NCBI GenBank assembly: GCA_049515175.1
Contig: JBEKUI010000027.1
Location: 1-32,730 of the forward strand
Reading direction: 5' to 3'
DNA: 32,730 nt
From: JACQNR01 sp049515175
GTDB taxonomy: Bacteria > Acidobacteriota > Terriglobia > UBA7540
Under the pieces are notes generated by a model that did not search any database, was not told where the DNA came from, and saw nothing but the letters and a program-made list of their open reading frames with translations. Shown here one piece after another: positions 15,805-23,636 of the stretch. A program made the position numbers and the translations under genes. Within the stretch, counting starts at the first letter, position 1. The number at the start of each line of letters is the position of its first letter.

Positions 15805-17760
15805 ATGAAGAACCGCTCGCGACATGATTTGGGCATGGACCGGTCCATCATCCGGCGCGACTTCCTCAATGGATTCTCGCTACTGGTCGGGGGATCGCTG
15901 ATTCGCCCCGATCAGGTGCAAGCGCTGGGAGCGAGCACCGCGACCGCAGACGCTTATTATCCGCCGGCGCTCACGGGGCTACGCGGCGATCATCTGGGTT
16001 CGTTCGAGGCGGCTCACAGTTTGAGGGACGGAACGATCTGGGAGCAAGCCGGGCCGGCAAAAAATACAGGTGAGAAATACGACCTGGTGGTGGTAGGCGG
16101 CGGCATCAGCGGGCTCGCGGCGGCGCACTTCTTCCGCAAGGCCGCCGGGCCGAAAGCGCGCATTCTGATTCTCGACAATCACGACGACTTCGGTGGACAC
16201 GCCAAGCGCAATGAGTTCCGCGCCGGCAACCGCCACCTCCTCGGTTACGGCGGCACCTTTGCGATAGAAAGCCCTGCGCCTTACAGCGCCGTGGCAATGG
16301 GTCTGATCAAAGAACTGGGCATTGACGTCGCACGCTGGCCGCAAGTCCATGATGGAAAGCTCTATTCTTCATTAGGTCTCGGCATGGGTGTTTTCTTTGA
16401 CCGTGAGACCTTTGGCGTTGACCGCCTCATACAGTACATTGCCGACAGCAGCGAGTCCTACTCGGGCGAGGGCGGGCTGCGTCGGAGGCCGTTGGAGAGT
16501 TTCCTTGCCGAAGCTCCGCTCGTCGCAGCGGCCCGCCAGGATCTCGCCCGGCTCTTTGACGAGAAGAAGGATTACTGCCCGGGTCTCAGCTCGGCTGAAA
16601 AGAAAGACCACCTGGCGCGCATCAGCTACGCCCATTTCCTGACTCAAGTGGCAGGTCTTCACCCGGACCTCGTGCGACTTCTCCAGACTCTTCCTCACAG
16701 CCTATTTGGAATCGGAATCGACGCCGTGTCGGCGCTGGACATGTGGGGGCTCGGCTACCCCGGCTTCGAGGGGATGAATCTCGACCCCGCGCCCGGCCCG
16801 GGCATGAATCGCGACGCGATCCGCAATGAAGAAGCGGACAACCAGTTCTTTCACTTTCCGGACGGCAACGCCTCCATCGCACGTTCGCTCGTCCGCAGCC
16901 TGTTGTTGAACGCAATTCCTGGCGCGACGGTGGATGATCTCATCACGGCGAAGGCCAATTACGCGCGGCTCGACGAGCATGCTTCGCCGCTCCGCATCCG
17001 CTTGAACAGCACAGCGGTGCGCGTGGGGCATCATGGCGCTCCCGCTTCGGCGCAGGAGGTGGGGATTACATATGTGCAGAGGGGGAAGCTGCATACAGTT
17101 CGCGGGGCGAACTGTGTCCTGGCGTGCTGGCATGTCGTGATTCCCTACATCTGCGCGGAGCTTCCAGCGGAGCAGAAAGCGGCACTCGCCGACGCGGCCA
17201 AGGTTCCGATCGTGTACACCAATGTGGCGATTTCAAATTGGACTTCCTTCAAGAAACTGGGCGTGAAATCGGTTTATGCCCCGGGCAGCTACTTCTCGTC
17301 CTTCAACCTTGACCTCGCGGTCAGCCTGGGCGCGTATGAGTGCTCCCGCCAGCCGGAGCAACCCATCGTCGTTCACTTGCTGCGGACTCCCTGCCGCCCC
17401 GGCCTGGCGTCCCGCGACCAGCACCGGGAAGGGCGCATCGAGCTTTTCCAGACGACCTTCGAGAAATTCGAACACGAAATCCGCGATCAGCTCGGCCGGG
17501 CATTGGGGCCGGGCGGTTTCGATCCGGCACGGGATATTGCAGCGATTACGGTGAATCGCTGGCCCCATGGCTACGCTTACCAGTACAACTCGCTCTGGGA
17601 CAAGTTCTGGCTGGAGGGAGGCGAGCAGCCGTGCGCCCGCGCCCGCAGGCCGTTCGGCCGCATCGCGATTGCCAACGCCGATGCCGCGGCCTACGCGTAC
17701 ACCGACGCGGCCATCGACCATGCCTACCGCGCCGTGCAGGACCTCGCCACTCCTCGGTGA
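15805..17760 (+). CDS. Tat-exported FAD amine oxidase, spermidine-dehydrogenase-like
   Basis: A 651-residue flavoprotein. A twin-arginine signal is visible at residues 17-33 (RRDFLNG then a hydrophobic stretch), so the enzyme is probably periplasmic. The Rossmann FAD motif VVVGGGISGLAAAHFF is at about 95-110, followed by the DDFGGHAKRNEF flavin-oxidase block; the C-terminal NRWPHGYAYQYNSLWD is also family-like. Length and layout resemble Pseudomonas SpdH, which cleaves spermidine to 1,3-diaminopropane and 4-aminobutyraldehyde. ATG 15805 is chosen because GGAG lies seven bases upstream; ATG 15793 has no such site. It is the last gene of the operon and its 3' end overlaps the convergent cysteine desulfurase by 37 bases. 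SpdH activity is inferred by similarity and context. Confidence 0.85.
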   Translation: MKNRSRHDLGMDRSIIRRDFLNGFSLLVGGSLIRPDQVQALGASTATADAYYPPALTGLRGDHLGSFEAAHSLRDGTIWEQAGPAKNTGEKYDLVVVGGGISGLAAAHFFRKAAGPKARILILDNHDDFGGHAKRNEFRAGNRHLLGYGGTFAIESPAPYSAVAMGLIKELGIDVARWPQVHDGKLYSSLGLGMGVFFDRETFGVDRLIQYIADSSESYSGEGGLRRRPLESFLAEAPLVAAARQDLARLFDEKKDYCPGLSSAEKKDHLARISYAHFLTQVAGLHPDLVRLLQTLPHSLFGIGIDAVSALDMWGLGYPGFEGMNLDPAPGPGMNRDAIRNEEADNQFFHFPDGNASIARSLVRSLLLNAIPGATVDDLITAKANYARLDEHASPLRIRLNSTAVRVGHHGAPASAQEVGITYVQRGKLHTVRGANCVLACWHVVIPYICAELPAEQKAALADAAKVPIVYTNVAISNWTSFKKLGVKSVYAPGSYFSSFNLDLAVSLGAYECSRQPEQPIVVHLLRTPCRPGLASRDQHREGRIELFQTTFEKFEHEIRDQLGRALGPGGFDPARDIAAITVNRWPHGYAYQYNSLWDKFWLEGGEQPCARARRPFGRIAIANADAAAYAYTDAAIDHAYRAVQDLATPR

Positions 17761-19010
17761 CCCGGCCCTTCGCGCGGCACGGCGACTCTGCCGCTTCCTG
17801 CCGCGCGCTCGGCGCTGAGGATCGAATCGAGATTTGACGTCCTGATGTCTATTCTTCCGGGCACGCCGGCAAGCGACGCCACGGCCTGCGGCAGGATATG
17901 GAGGAAGCGCTCCACCTCGTCGTCAGTGTTGAAACGCCCCAGCGTGACGCGTAGCAAGCCGCGCGCGCGTTCGGTATCAAACCCCATGGCATCGAGTATT
18001 TGTTCCGTGGCGCCCACGTGCGCCGAGCTACACGCGCTGCCCGCAGAGACTGCCACGCCCGCCTCATCCAGAGCCAGCACGAGCTTGAGCATCTCGTCTT
18101 CTTGCCCCGCAAAGCCCAGACAAAGATGGCCCGGCAGCCGCTTTTGTGGATGCCCAATCAAGTAAGCGTGCGGCACTTTTTCGCGGAGGTCCTGCAGAAT
18201 TCGCTCTCGCCACGCCGCCAGCCGTGCCGCCTCTGCGGCCATTTGATCGCGCGCCAGCGCCGCCGCTGCGCCCAAGCCTACGATCCCTGCCACATTTTCC
18301 GTAGCAGAACGCAAACCACGTTCCTGCCCGCCGCCAAACACAATCGGATCCAGGCTAACGCCGCGCCGGACGTAGAGCGCACCTACCCCCTTGGGACCGT
18401 GCAGCTTGTGGGCAGAGAGTGCAAGCATGTCCACTCCCAGTTCCTTCACATTCATCGGGATTTTCCCGATGGCTTGCACGGCATCGGTGTGAAAGAGGGA
18501 GCCGTGCTGCGCAGCAATCTGCGCCAGCTCGGCAATAGGCTGGACCGTTCCTACCACGTTGTTCACCGTCATGATTGAGGCCAGCCGCGTTTCCGGGCGC
18601 AGCGCTCGACGCAAGCTACCTGGATCCACCAAGCCTTCGCCATTGACTGGAAGATATGTGACCTGCGTTCCAGTGCGTTCCAGGAAATGGCAAGTCTCGA
18701 GCACTGCCGCGTGCTCGATGGCGCTGGTGATCAAGTGGCTGTGGCCACCGCCCGCGCGGATCGCGCCCACGAGGGCGAGGTTGTCAGCTTCGGTGCCGCT
18801 GGCTGTGAAGATGATCTCGGAAGGCTCGGCGCCAAGAAGCGCCGCCACTTCCGCGCGTGCTTTCTCGACGGCGTTTCGCGCCTCCCGGCCCTCTTGGTGC
18901 AAGCTGGAAGGATTTCCGTATCGCCCGTCCAGGTAAGGACCCATCGCCGCGCGCACGCGCGGGTCGAGCGGTGTGGTTGCTGAGTGGTCGAGATATATTC
19001 GCGAGACCAT
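17724..19010 (-). CDS. Cysteine desulfurase (NifS/IscS family)
   Basis: A 428-residue PLP enzyme that removes sulfur from cysteine, giving alanine and an enzyme persulfide. It opens with IYLDHSATTPLDP, carries the PLP lysine K202 in LSAHKLHGPKG and the persulfide cysteine C327 in SAGSACSSAHVG; the short loop around C327 should be compared with IscS and SufS subgroups. About 35 C-terminal residues go beyond the family core and run antisense into the amine-oxidase gene, so that tail may not be functional. No scaffold gene (iscU, sufU, nifU) or thiolation gene is next to it. The start at 19010 has GGAG 11 bases upstream. Expression is evidently controlled by the SAM-I riboswitch upstream, linking it to sulfur or methionine status. 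Confidence 0.93.
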   Translation of the reverse strand: MVSRIYLDHSATTPLDPRVRAAMGPYLDGRYGNPSSLHQEGREARNAVEKARAEVAALLGAEPSEIIFTASGTEADNLALVGAIRAGGGHSHLITSAIEHAAVLETCHFLERTGTQVTYLPVNGEGLVDPGSLRRALRPETRLASIMTVNNVVGTVQPIAELAQIAAQHGSLFHTDAVQAIGKIPMNVKELGVDMLALSAHKLHGPKGVGALYVRRGVSLDPIVFGGGQERGLRSATENVAGIVGLGAAAALARDQMAAEAARLAAWRERILQDLREKVPHAYLIGHPQKRLPGHLCLGFAGQEDEMLKLVLALDEAGVAVSAGSACSSAHVGATEQILDAMGFDTERARGLLRVTLGRFNTDDEVERFLHILPQAVASLAGVPGRIDIRTSNLDSILSAERAAGSGRVAVPREGPGHRGVARSCTAR

Positions 19011-19054
19011 GGACTCTGTTGCTCCGTTGTGGCTGCGCTGGGCCCTGCGCGCCT

Positions 19055-19093
19055 AAAAACAAAAACGCCTCATCCGGGTTGGGGGATGAGGCG
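19055..19093 (-). terminator. Intrinsic terminator of the SAM riboswitch expression platform
   Basis: On the minus strand, CGCCTCATCC and GGATGAGGCG (19084-19093 and 19066-19075) form a perfect 10-bp stem with an 8-base loop, followed by TTTTTGTTTTT. It lies 15 bases downstream of the aptamer P1 stem and 44 bases before the cysteine desulfurase start, as expected for transcriptional attenuation. Confidence 0.93.
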
Positions 19094-19108
19094 AATACCA
19101 TCACCGAA

Positions 19109-19221
19109 TCTCATGTCCCCCGCAAACCGGGCGGGAATTGGCACCGGGCGATCAGGTTCTTACCCTGATCCGGTTGTCGTGGCGTCGTCGGGCCCGTAAC
19201 CCTCAGCCACTCTGCATGAGA
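19109..19221 (-). promoter_or_regulatory. SAM-I (S-box) riboswitch aptamer
   Basis: Read on the minus strand, the segment starts and ends with a 7-bp P1 helix (TCTCATG at 19221-19215, CATGAGA at 19115-19109). Between them are the conserved SAM-I parts in order: a kink-turn with GAGGG, GGGCCCGACGACGCC and CAACC; a P3 hairpin (GATCAGG...CCTGATC); the GGTGCCAATTCC core; and a P4 hairpin (CCCGC...GCGGG). SAM binding stabilises P1 and lets the downstream terminator form, shutting off the gene. The aptamer controls the cysteine desulfurase gene. Confidence 0.93.
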
Positions 19222-19259
19222 CTACGGCTTAACTCAGGCGCAAGCGCCCGAGTGCAGAC

Positions 19260-19288
19260 ATGATAAGAGTCAAGGTCGGGGCTGTCAA
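19260..19288 (-). promoter_or_regulatory. Sigma70 promoter for the riboswitch-controlled cysteine desulfurase
   Basis: On the minus strand, TTGACA (19288-19283) is separated by exactly 17 bases from TATCAT (19265-19260), a perfect -35 box and a 5-of-6 -10 box. Transcription would start near 19253, about 32 bases before the aptamer P1 stem. This completes a promoter, aptamer, terminator and gene order. Confidence 0.8.
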
Positions 19289-19981
19289 GCAATAACTGGC
19301 TCAAGTCGCTGGGACATTTTGTCGCTGCGCCATTGCCGCACGCGTGACCAGAAGTCGCTCGCCCCTTTTGAATTTGAGTTTCAGGGTCCTGCCTATAAGT
19401 TAGTGGATTGGCAGCGAACACTGAGCGGCCCAGGGACTTTTGATCCACATGGATAGGGGGTCTTTGGGTCCGCCCAGGAGTCGTCTCTACCCGCTTCCGT
19501 GCAAGCACAAGGAAGCGTTCGTGGTCTTGGCGTCCATTTGCGTCATCTGGCTCCAACATTGTTGGGAGAACACGATTCCAAACCTCAGGTGCCGAGTTGG
19601 CAACGACTCCTCAGGGTAAATCGGAGATTTTGGGCGGATCACGGCGCACTCGGAGACTATCAGAATAGTGGCGGGCGCAGCGAGCAATCGCGAGAACAGT
19701 TTCCGGATTGGCGACGATCCGGGAGTTATCGCGTAGTGACTCGATCGAAATGCCGAATGCGGCCTTCCACGAGTAGCGCATCACATAACCGAGTGCTTGA
19801 GCCTTCGCAGGCAGAAGTTGTCGAACCGGCTCAACGCTCGCAACATGCCCGAGGTTCCAACTCCGTCTATTTCAAGGTGCTGCGCTGCGCGGTGACCTTC
19901 TGCAACAATTGGTCGAGAGAACCGCGGAAGATCAGGATCTTCACTTCCAATATTGCTTGCTAGCCGTCGAAGGCAGCCCGA
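19289..19981. other. Gene-poor tract with possible coding remnants
   Basis: I see no convincing gene here. On the minus strand a stop-free stretch of about 80 codons (roughly 19615-19855) reads ...LGYVMRYSW...ETVLAIARCARHYSDSL..., ending in a stop, with no family I recognise. Several short frames on both strands overlap and none has a good ribosome binding site. The 16-base word CGGATCACGGCGCACT at 19635-19650 recurs at 23815-23830 in the other gene-poor tract, suggesting related decayed sequence. Confidence 0.4.
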
Positions 19982-20392
19982 TCAGCGCTGTTTCTTGCGT
20001 TCGTTCTGTGCGATCCGCGCTTTCACCAGCTTTTTCACAAGAGCGGCCGCGAGAGGCTTGTCTACAGGGAAGCGGATGGTACCTTTGGATGTGTGGAAGT
20101 CCTTGAGTTCGTTTTTGAACGCCTCGATCACAGACGGACTCATTGGGAACAAACTGCAATGGTTCGAAAAGGCGGCGAACCCCACGAGCGGTCCTTTGTA
20201 CTTGAACGTGGGAATGCGATAGCTGATGGCCTCCGTGGCCTCCGCCGGCACAGCGGACCGAATCACCGCGCGAATCCTGTTCAAGGTGCTGCGGGCGGGT
20301 TCCGGGACGCCTGCTAGGTATTCGTCCACGTCCCTCGGAGCGACGTTGCCCTTCGCGGCCCAACCGCGATCACCGGAATTCGTTTTTTTCAT
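19982..20392 (-). CDS. DUF1801 family protein (YdhG-like)
   Basis: A 136-residue soluble protein of the DUF1801/YdhG family. Characteristic blocks are DVDEYLAGVPEPARSTLNRIRAVI near the start (cut at 20 here: DVDEYLAGVPEPAR), then ISYRIPTFKYKGPLVGFAAF in the middle, FPMSPSVIEAF, and a C-terminal GTIRFPVDKPL followed by a basic helix (KKLVKARIAQNERKKQR). Family members are annotated as putative iron chaperone or hypothetical proteins; no reaction is established that I would rely on. Length is normal. The start is ATG at 20392, with only a weak purine-rich upstream region. It stands alone, with gene-poor DNA on both sides. Confidence 0.85.
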   Translation of the reverse strand: MKKTNSGDRGWAAKGNVAPRDVDEYLAGVPEPARSTLNRIRAVIRSAVPAEATEAISYRIPTFKYKGPLVGFAAFSNHCSLFPMSPSVIEAFKNELKDFHTSKGTIRFPVDKPLAAALVKKLVKARIAQNERKKQR

Positions 20393-20937
20393 ATGGGTAA
20401 TACTACAAGGGCATTCACTTCAAGTCTACCGCTGAGACTGCCACGCAGCCGTTCGACGCGAAAAGCGCCGCAGCATAGACAGATGCGCCTTGATTCCCGG
20501 GATCGTCGACAAACCGGCGATGCGGCCATCCTAACACCCTGGCGACCATTCATCTAGAGCGGCCAGACTGGGGAAGTGTGGGCCATGAGGGACCGTACAC
20601 CCGCGAGTGGCAAACCGTTTTCCCCGACGAGCAGGGACTCTCTTCGCGGGGGTATCTGCCCATAACCTCAGAGGTGGTCTGAGTGGAGGATTTCCGCAAG
20701 CCATCCCCGCGCCGGCACGGCCACGCTTCCAGGACCTCCCGCGCCGCATGGATTTCCCGCCGTAGGGGCGACGCGATGCGTCGCCGCTACCACTCCGCGT
20801 GAATGCTCCGCTTTTGCGGCGGGTCCGCTTCGGGACCCGGAATCTCGCCCGTCGAAAGCTAGCTCTCCGTGGTGATTACCGATAGGATATCTTGGCATCA
20901 GGGCATTCTGACTCATGGGAAGACGAGGCTCGGCGAG
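20393..20937. other. Intergenic tract before the kinase gene
   Basis: No gene is supported in this 545-base gap; short frames on both strands look accidental. It contains one REP-like hairpin (20762-20790, separate entry) and, just after it, a GGGTCC...GGACCC inverted repeat (about 20820-20840). I see no clear sigma70 promoter for the downstream kinase gene. Confidence 0.5.
20762..20790. repeat. REP-like hairpin (single) with GTAG...CGCTAC ends
   Basis: An 8-bp perfect stem GGCGACGC/GCGTCGCC (20767-20774, 20778-20785) with a 3-base loop, bounded by GTAGGG on the left and CGCTAC on the right. The borders match the double-hairpin elements at 29825, 30654 and 31252. Confidence 0.75.
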
Positions 20938-21531
20938 ATGACCGGCACGACCGTTTCCCACTACCGCATTCTGGAGAAGCTGGGCGGCGGCGGGATGGGT
21001 GTGGTCTACAAGGCCGAAGATACCCGGCTCGGCCGTCAAGTCGCCCTCAAGTTCCTGCCGCCGGAACTGGCCAAAGACGGCCAAGCGCTCGAGCGTTTTC
21101 AGAGGGAAGCGCACGCTGCCTCGGCTCTCGACCATCCCAGCATTTGCACGATTCATGACATCGGAGAACACGAAGGTCAGCCTTTCATCGTGATGCAGTT
21201 GCTGGAGGGGCAGACGCTGAAGCACCGCATCTCGTCCAAACCCTTTACGGTGGAAGAAATCCTGGAACTGGGGGTCCAGCTGGCCGACGCGCTAGATGCC
21301 GCGCACGCCAAGGGCATCGTCCATCGCGACATCAAACCGGCAAATATTTTTGTCACCACGCGCGGGCAGGCGAAGATTCTGGATTTCGGCTTGGCCAAGC
21401 TGGCGCCCACCCCCAAACCCGTGGCCGAGGCGTTCGGCGCGACAGCGATGCTGACCATCGGGGCGGCGGAAGAGCATCTCACCAGCCCCGGCACGGCGCT
21501 GGGGACCGTTGCCTACATGTCTCCCGAGTAG
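20938..21531 (+). CDS. Ser/Thr protein kinase N-terminal fragment, ended by an amber codon
   Basis: This 197-residue fragment is the first two thirds of a Hanks-type kinase domain. The glycine loop LGGGGMGVVYKAED, ATP-binding K38 in VALKFLP, catalytic H129-R130-D131 in IVHRDIKPANIF and the DFG motif (149-151, ILDFGLAKL) are all intact. Translation stops at TAG (21529-21531) directly after AYMSPE, where close relatives have glutamine (MSPEQ...); a single C-to-T change turns CAG into TAG. The same frame stays open after it, so the two parts were one gene. The ATG at 20938 is chosen because family members start just before the ...VSHYRILEKL segment; its ribosome binding site is weak. As read, the fragment lacks the rest of the C-lobe and is unlikely to fold as an active kinase. 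Confidence 0.85.
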   Translation: MTGTTVSHYRILEKLGGGGMGVVYKAEDTRLGRQVALKFLPPELAKDGQALERFQREAHAASALDHPSICTIHDIGEHEGQPFIVMQLLEGQTLKHRISSKPFTVEEILELGVQLADALDAAHAKGIVHRDIKPANIFVTTRGQAKILDFGLAKLAPTPKPVAEAFGATAMLTIGAAEEHLTSPGTALGTVAYMSPE

Positions 21532-22446
21532 ACACTCGGGCAGGAACTGGACGCGCGCACGGATCTCTTCAGCCTCGGCGTGGTGCTCTACGAAATGGCC
21601 ACAGGCCGGCAGGCTTTCTACGGCAGCACCACAGCGGCGATCTTTGACGGCATCCTGCACCGAGCTCCCACCTCCCCGGTGCGCTTGAACCCCGAACTCC
21701 CGGCCAAGCTCGAAGAGATCATCAACAAGGCGCTGGAAAAAGACCGCGACCTGCGCTACCAGCACGCCGCCGATCTGCGTGCTGATCTGAAGCGTCTGAA
21801 GCGCGATACGGACTCCGGTCGAAGGGCGGCTTCCGTGGCCGTGGCTGCGGCCGAACCCGCCGCACCCGGCGTGGTTCGACCGCGCCCGGCGCGAAAATGG
21901 CTTCTCCTCCCCGCCGCAGGCTTGGCGCTGCTGCTCGGTTTGAGCGCGTGGTACTTCCTCCGCCGGGGCTCACAGATGTCCCTGGCTCCAGTGAATCCCA
22001 AGCCCTTCACCTCGATGCCGGGGTACGAAGGAGGTGCAAGCTTCTCTCCGGACGGCAACCAGATCGCCTTCGCCTGGGGCGGCGAGAAGCGCGACAACCG
22101 GGACATCTACATCAAGATGATCGGTACGGAAAACCTGCTCCGGCTCACCAGCAACCCCGCCGATGAGGACCACCCCGCTTGGTCGCCGGACGGCCGCCAG
22201 ATCGCTTTCTTGCGCTCATCCGACTCGGGGGCAGCAATCTATGCGATTTCTCCCCTGGGCGGCTCGGAGCACAAACTCCATGACGTGAAAGACTCCTGGG
22301 GCTACTCGTGGTCGCCGGACGGGAAATCGCTGGCGGTCTCGGAGAGGAGTTCCGAGAAAAGTCCCTACGCAATCTTCCTGCTCCCGCTTGAGACCCTGCA
22401 AGCAAAGCCCCTCACCTCGCCCCCCAAGAATCCCTGGGAGATATGA
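21532..22446 (+). CDS. Kinase C-lobe, membrane segment and first propeller repeats (middle fragment)
   Basis: This continues the kinase frame after the amber codon; the first ATG is at 21580. Before it the frame reads TLGQELDARTDLFSLGVVLY, the kinase APE-proximal C-lobe. Then follow ALEKDRDLRYQHAADLRADL (end of the kinase fold), a proline/alanine-rich linker, a transmembrane helix (WLLLPAAGLALLLGLSAWYFL) and the first three WD40-like/TolB-type repeats with the SPDG signature (FSPDGNQIAF, WSPDGRQIAF, WSPDGKSLAV). The frame ends at TGA 22444-22446 after NPWEI. Adding one G to the GGG at 22436-22438 would give PWGDMMPAISPDG and restore one reading frame into the next fragment, so a one-base loss is likely. 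Confidence 0.8.
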   Translation, partial: TLGQELDARTDLFSLGVVLYEMATGRQAFYGSTTAAIFDGILHRAPTSPVRLNPELPAKLEEIINKALEKDRDLRYQHAADLRADLKRLKRDTDSGRRAASVAVAAAEPAAPGVVRPRPARKWLLLPAAGLALLLGLSAWYFLRRGSQMSLAPVNPKPFTSMPGYEGGASFSPDGNQIAFAWGGEKRDNRDIYIKMIGTENLLRLTSNPADEDHPAWSPDGRQIAFLRSSDSGAAIYAISPLGGSEHKLHDVKDSWGYSWSPDGKSLAVSERSSEKSPYAIFLLPLETLQAKPLTSPPKNPWEI

Positions 22447-23636
22447 TGCCTGCCATCTCTCCCGATGGCCGGACGGTGGCGTTCGTCCGGAGCCCTAAAT
22501 TCCTGGTGGCAGACGTCTGGATTCAGCCGGTATCTGGTGGAGAGGCGCGACGGCTTACCTTCGGGAGCTTCCCCTTCTTCGGGGGGCTTGCCTGGACGCC
22601 AGACGGGCAGGGCATCATCTTCTCCGCCGGGGCGTCGAACACTGGCAGCATCAATCTCTATTGGGTGTCGGCCTCGGGTGGCACGCCCCAACGGATCCCT
22701 GGAATTGGAGAAGGCGCCGTATCCCCGGCAGTTTCGCGTCAAGGAAACCGCTTGGCCTACACTTCAGAAGCACCGACGAGAGCGAGCATCTGGCGCCTGC
22801 CAGGACCGAAATCCTCCAGCCCCTCGCGTTCTCCAACCGCCATCATCTCCTCGACGAGGGAAGACACGAGTCCGCAGTTCTCGCCGGACGGGAAAAGGAT
22901 TGCGTTCAGCTCTATTCGATCCGGGCTAAACAACATCTGGGTGTGTGACAGTGACGGCGCGAATCCCACTCAGTTGACTGATCTGAAGGGTGACACCGGG
23001 ACACCGCGCTGGTCTCCGGACAGTAAGCAACTGGCCTTCGACTCCCGTCCGGGTGAGGATTCCGAGATTTTCATCATCAGCGCCGACGGGGGCGCGCCGC
23101 GCCGCTTGACCAACAACCAAGCCGACGACGTGGTCCCGAGTTGGTCGCGGGACGGGAAGTGGATCTACTTCAGCTCGGATCGGAGCGGCCAGTATCAGAT
23201 CTGGAAGATGCCTGTGGAAGGCGGCGCAGCCGTTCAGGCGACGCGCGGGGGCGGGTTTGATGCCCGGGAGTCGCTGGACGGCAAATGGCTTTACTTCTCG
23301 AAGTGGGGCGGGCCACTCAGTCCAGGCGACGGCCTGTGGAAAATGCCGGTGGGAGGTGGCGAGGAGGTTCGAATCCTGGACCGCACACTCATGTGGGGAA
23401 ATTGGGACTTGGCCCAGGGGGGGATCTACATCTCCACGGCGAAACCGATACCCGGCGGCGAAGCATGGTCCATTGAGCTCCTGAGCTTCGAAACCGGCAA
23501 AGTGACACGCGTTCTCCATCAGGAAGGGCCGAACTTGCACCTTTACTTGACAGTCTCCTCGGATGAGCATTGGATTCTCTACTCGGAATACCTCCCGCAA
23601 GAGGACGACATCATGCTGGTGGAGAATTTCCGCTAG
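22443..23636 (+). CDS. TolB-like beta-propeller C-terminal part of the split kinase gene
   Basis: A 397-residue stretch made of six or more PD40/WD40-like propeller blades, each with an SPDG- or RDG-type turn followed by IAF or IYF: AISPDGRTVAFV, WTPDGQGIIF, FSPDGKRIAFSS, WSPDSKQLAF, WSRDGKWIYFSS and SLDGKWLYFSK. It ends at DIMLVENFR. In intact relatives this is the sensory or scaffold domain outside the membrane of a receptor-like Ser/Thr kinase of about 900 residues. Here it begins at an ATG that overlaps the stop of the previous fragment (ATGA), which could allow re-initiation, but without kinase or membrane parts it would be a stranded propeller. Treat it as the third piece of one damaged gene spanning 20938-23636. 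Confidence 0.85.
   Translation: MMPAISPDGRTVAFVRSPKFLVADVWIQPVSGGEARRLTFGSFPFFGGLAWTPDGQGIIFSAGASNTGSINLYWVSASGGTPQRIPGIGEGAVSPAVSRQGNRLAYTSEAPTRASIWRLPGPKSSSPSRSPTAIISSTREDTSPQFSPDGKRIAFSSIRSGLNNIWVCDSDGANPTQLTDLKGDTGTPRWSPDSKQLAFDSRPGEDSEIFIISADGGAPRRLTNNQADDVVPSWSRDGKWIYFSSDRSGQYQIWKMPVEGGAAVQATRGGGFDARESLDGKWLYFSKWGGPLSPGDGLWKMPVGGGEEVRILDRTLMWGNWDLAQGGIYISTAKPIPGGEAWSIELLSFETGKVTRVLHQEGPNLHLYLTVSSDEHWILYSEYLPQEDDIMLVENFR

Noticed and set aside
14440..15825. A 461-codon minus-strand open frame opposite the amidohydrolase
   Set aside because: The plus strand carries the conserved metal-binding motifs; the antisense frame is a composition artefact.
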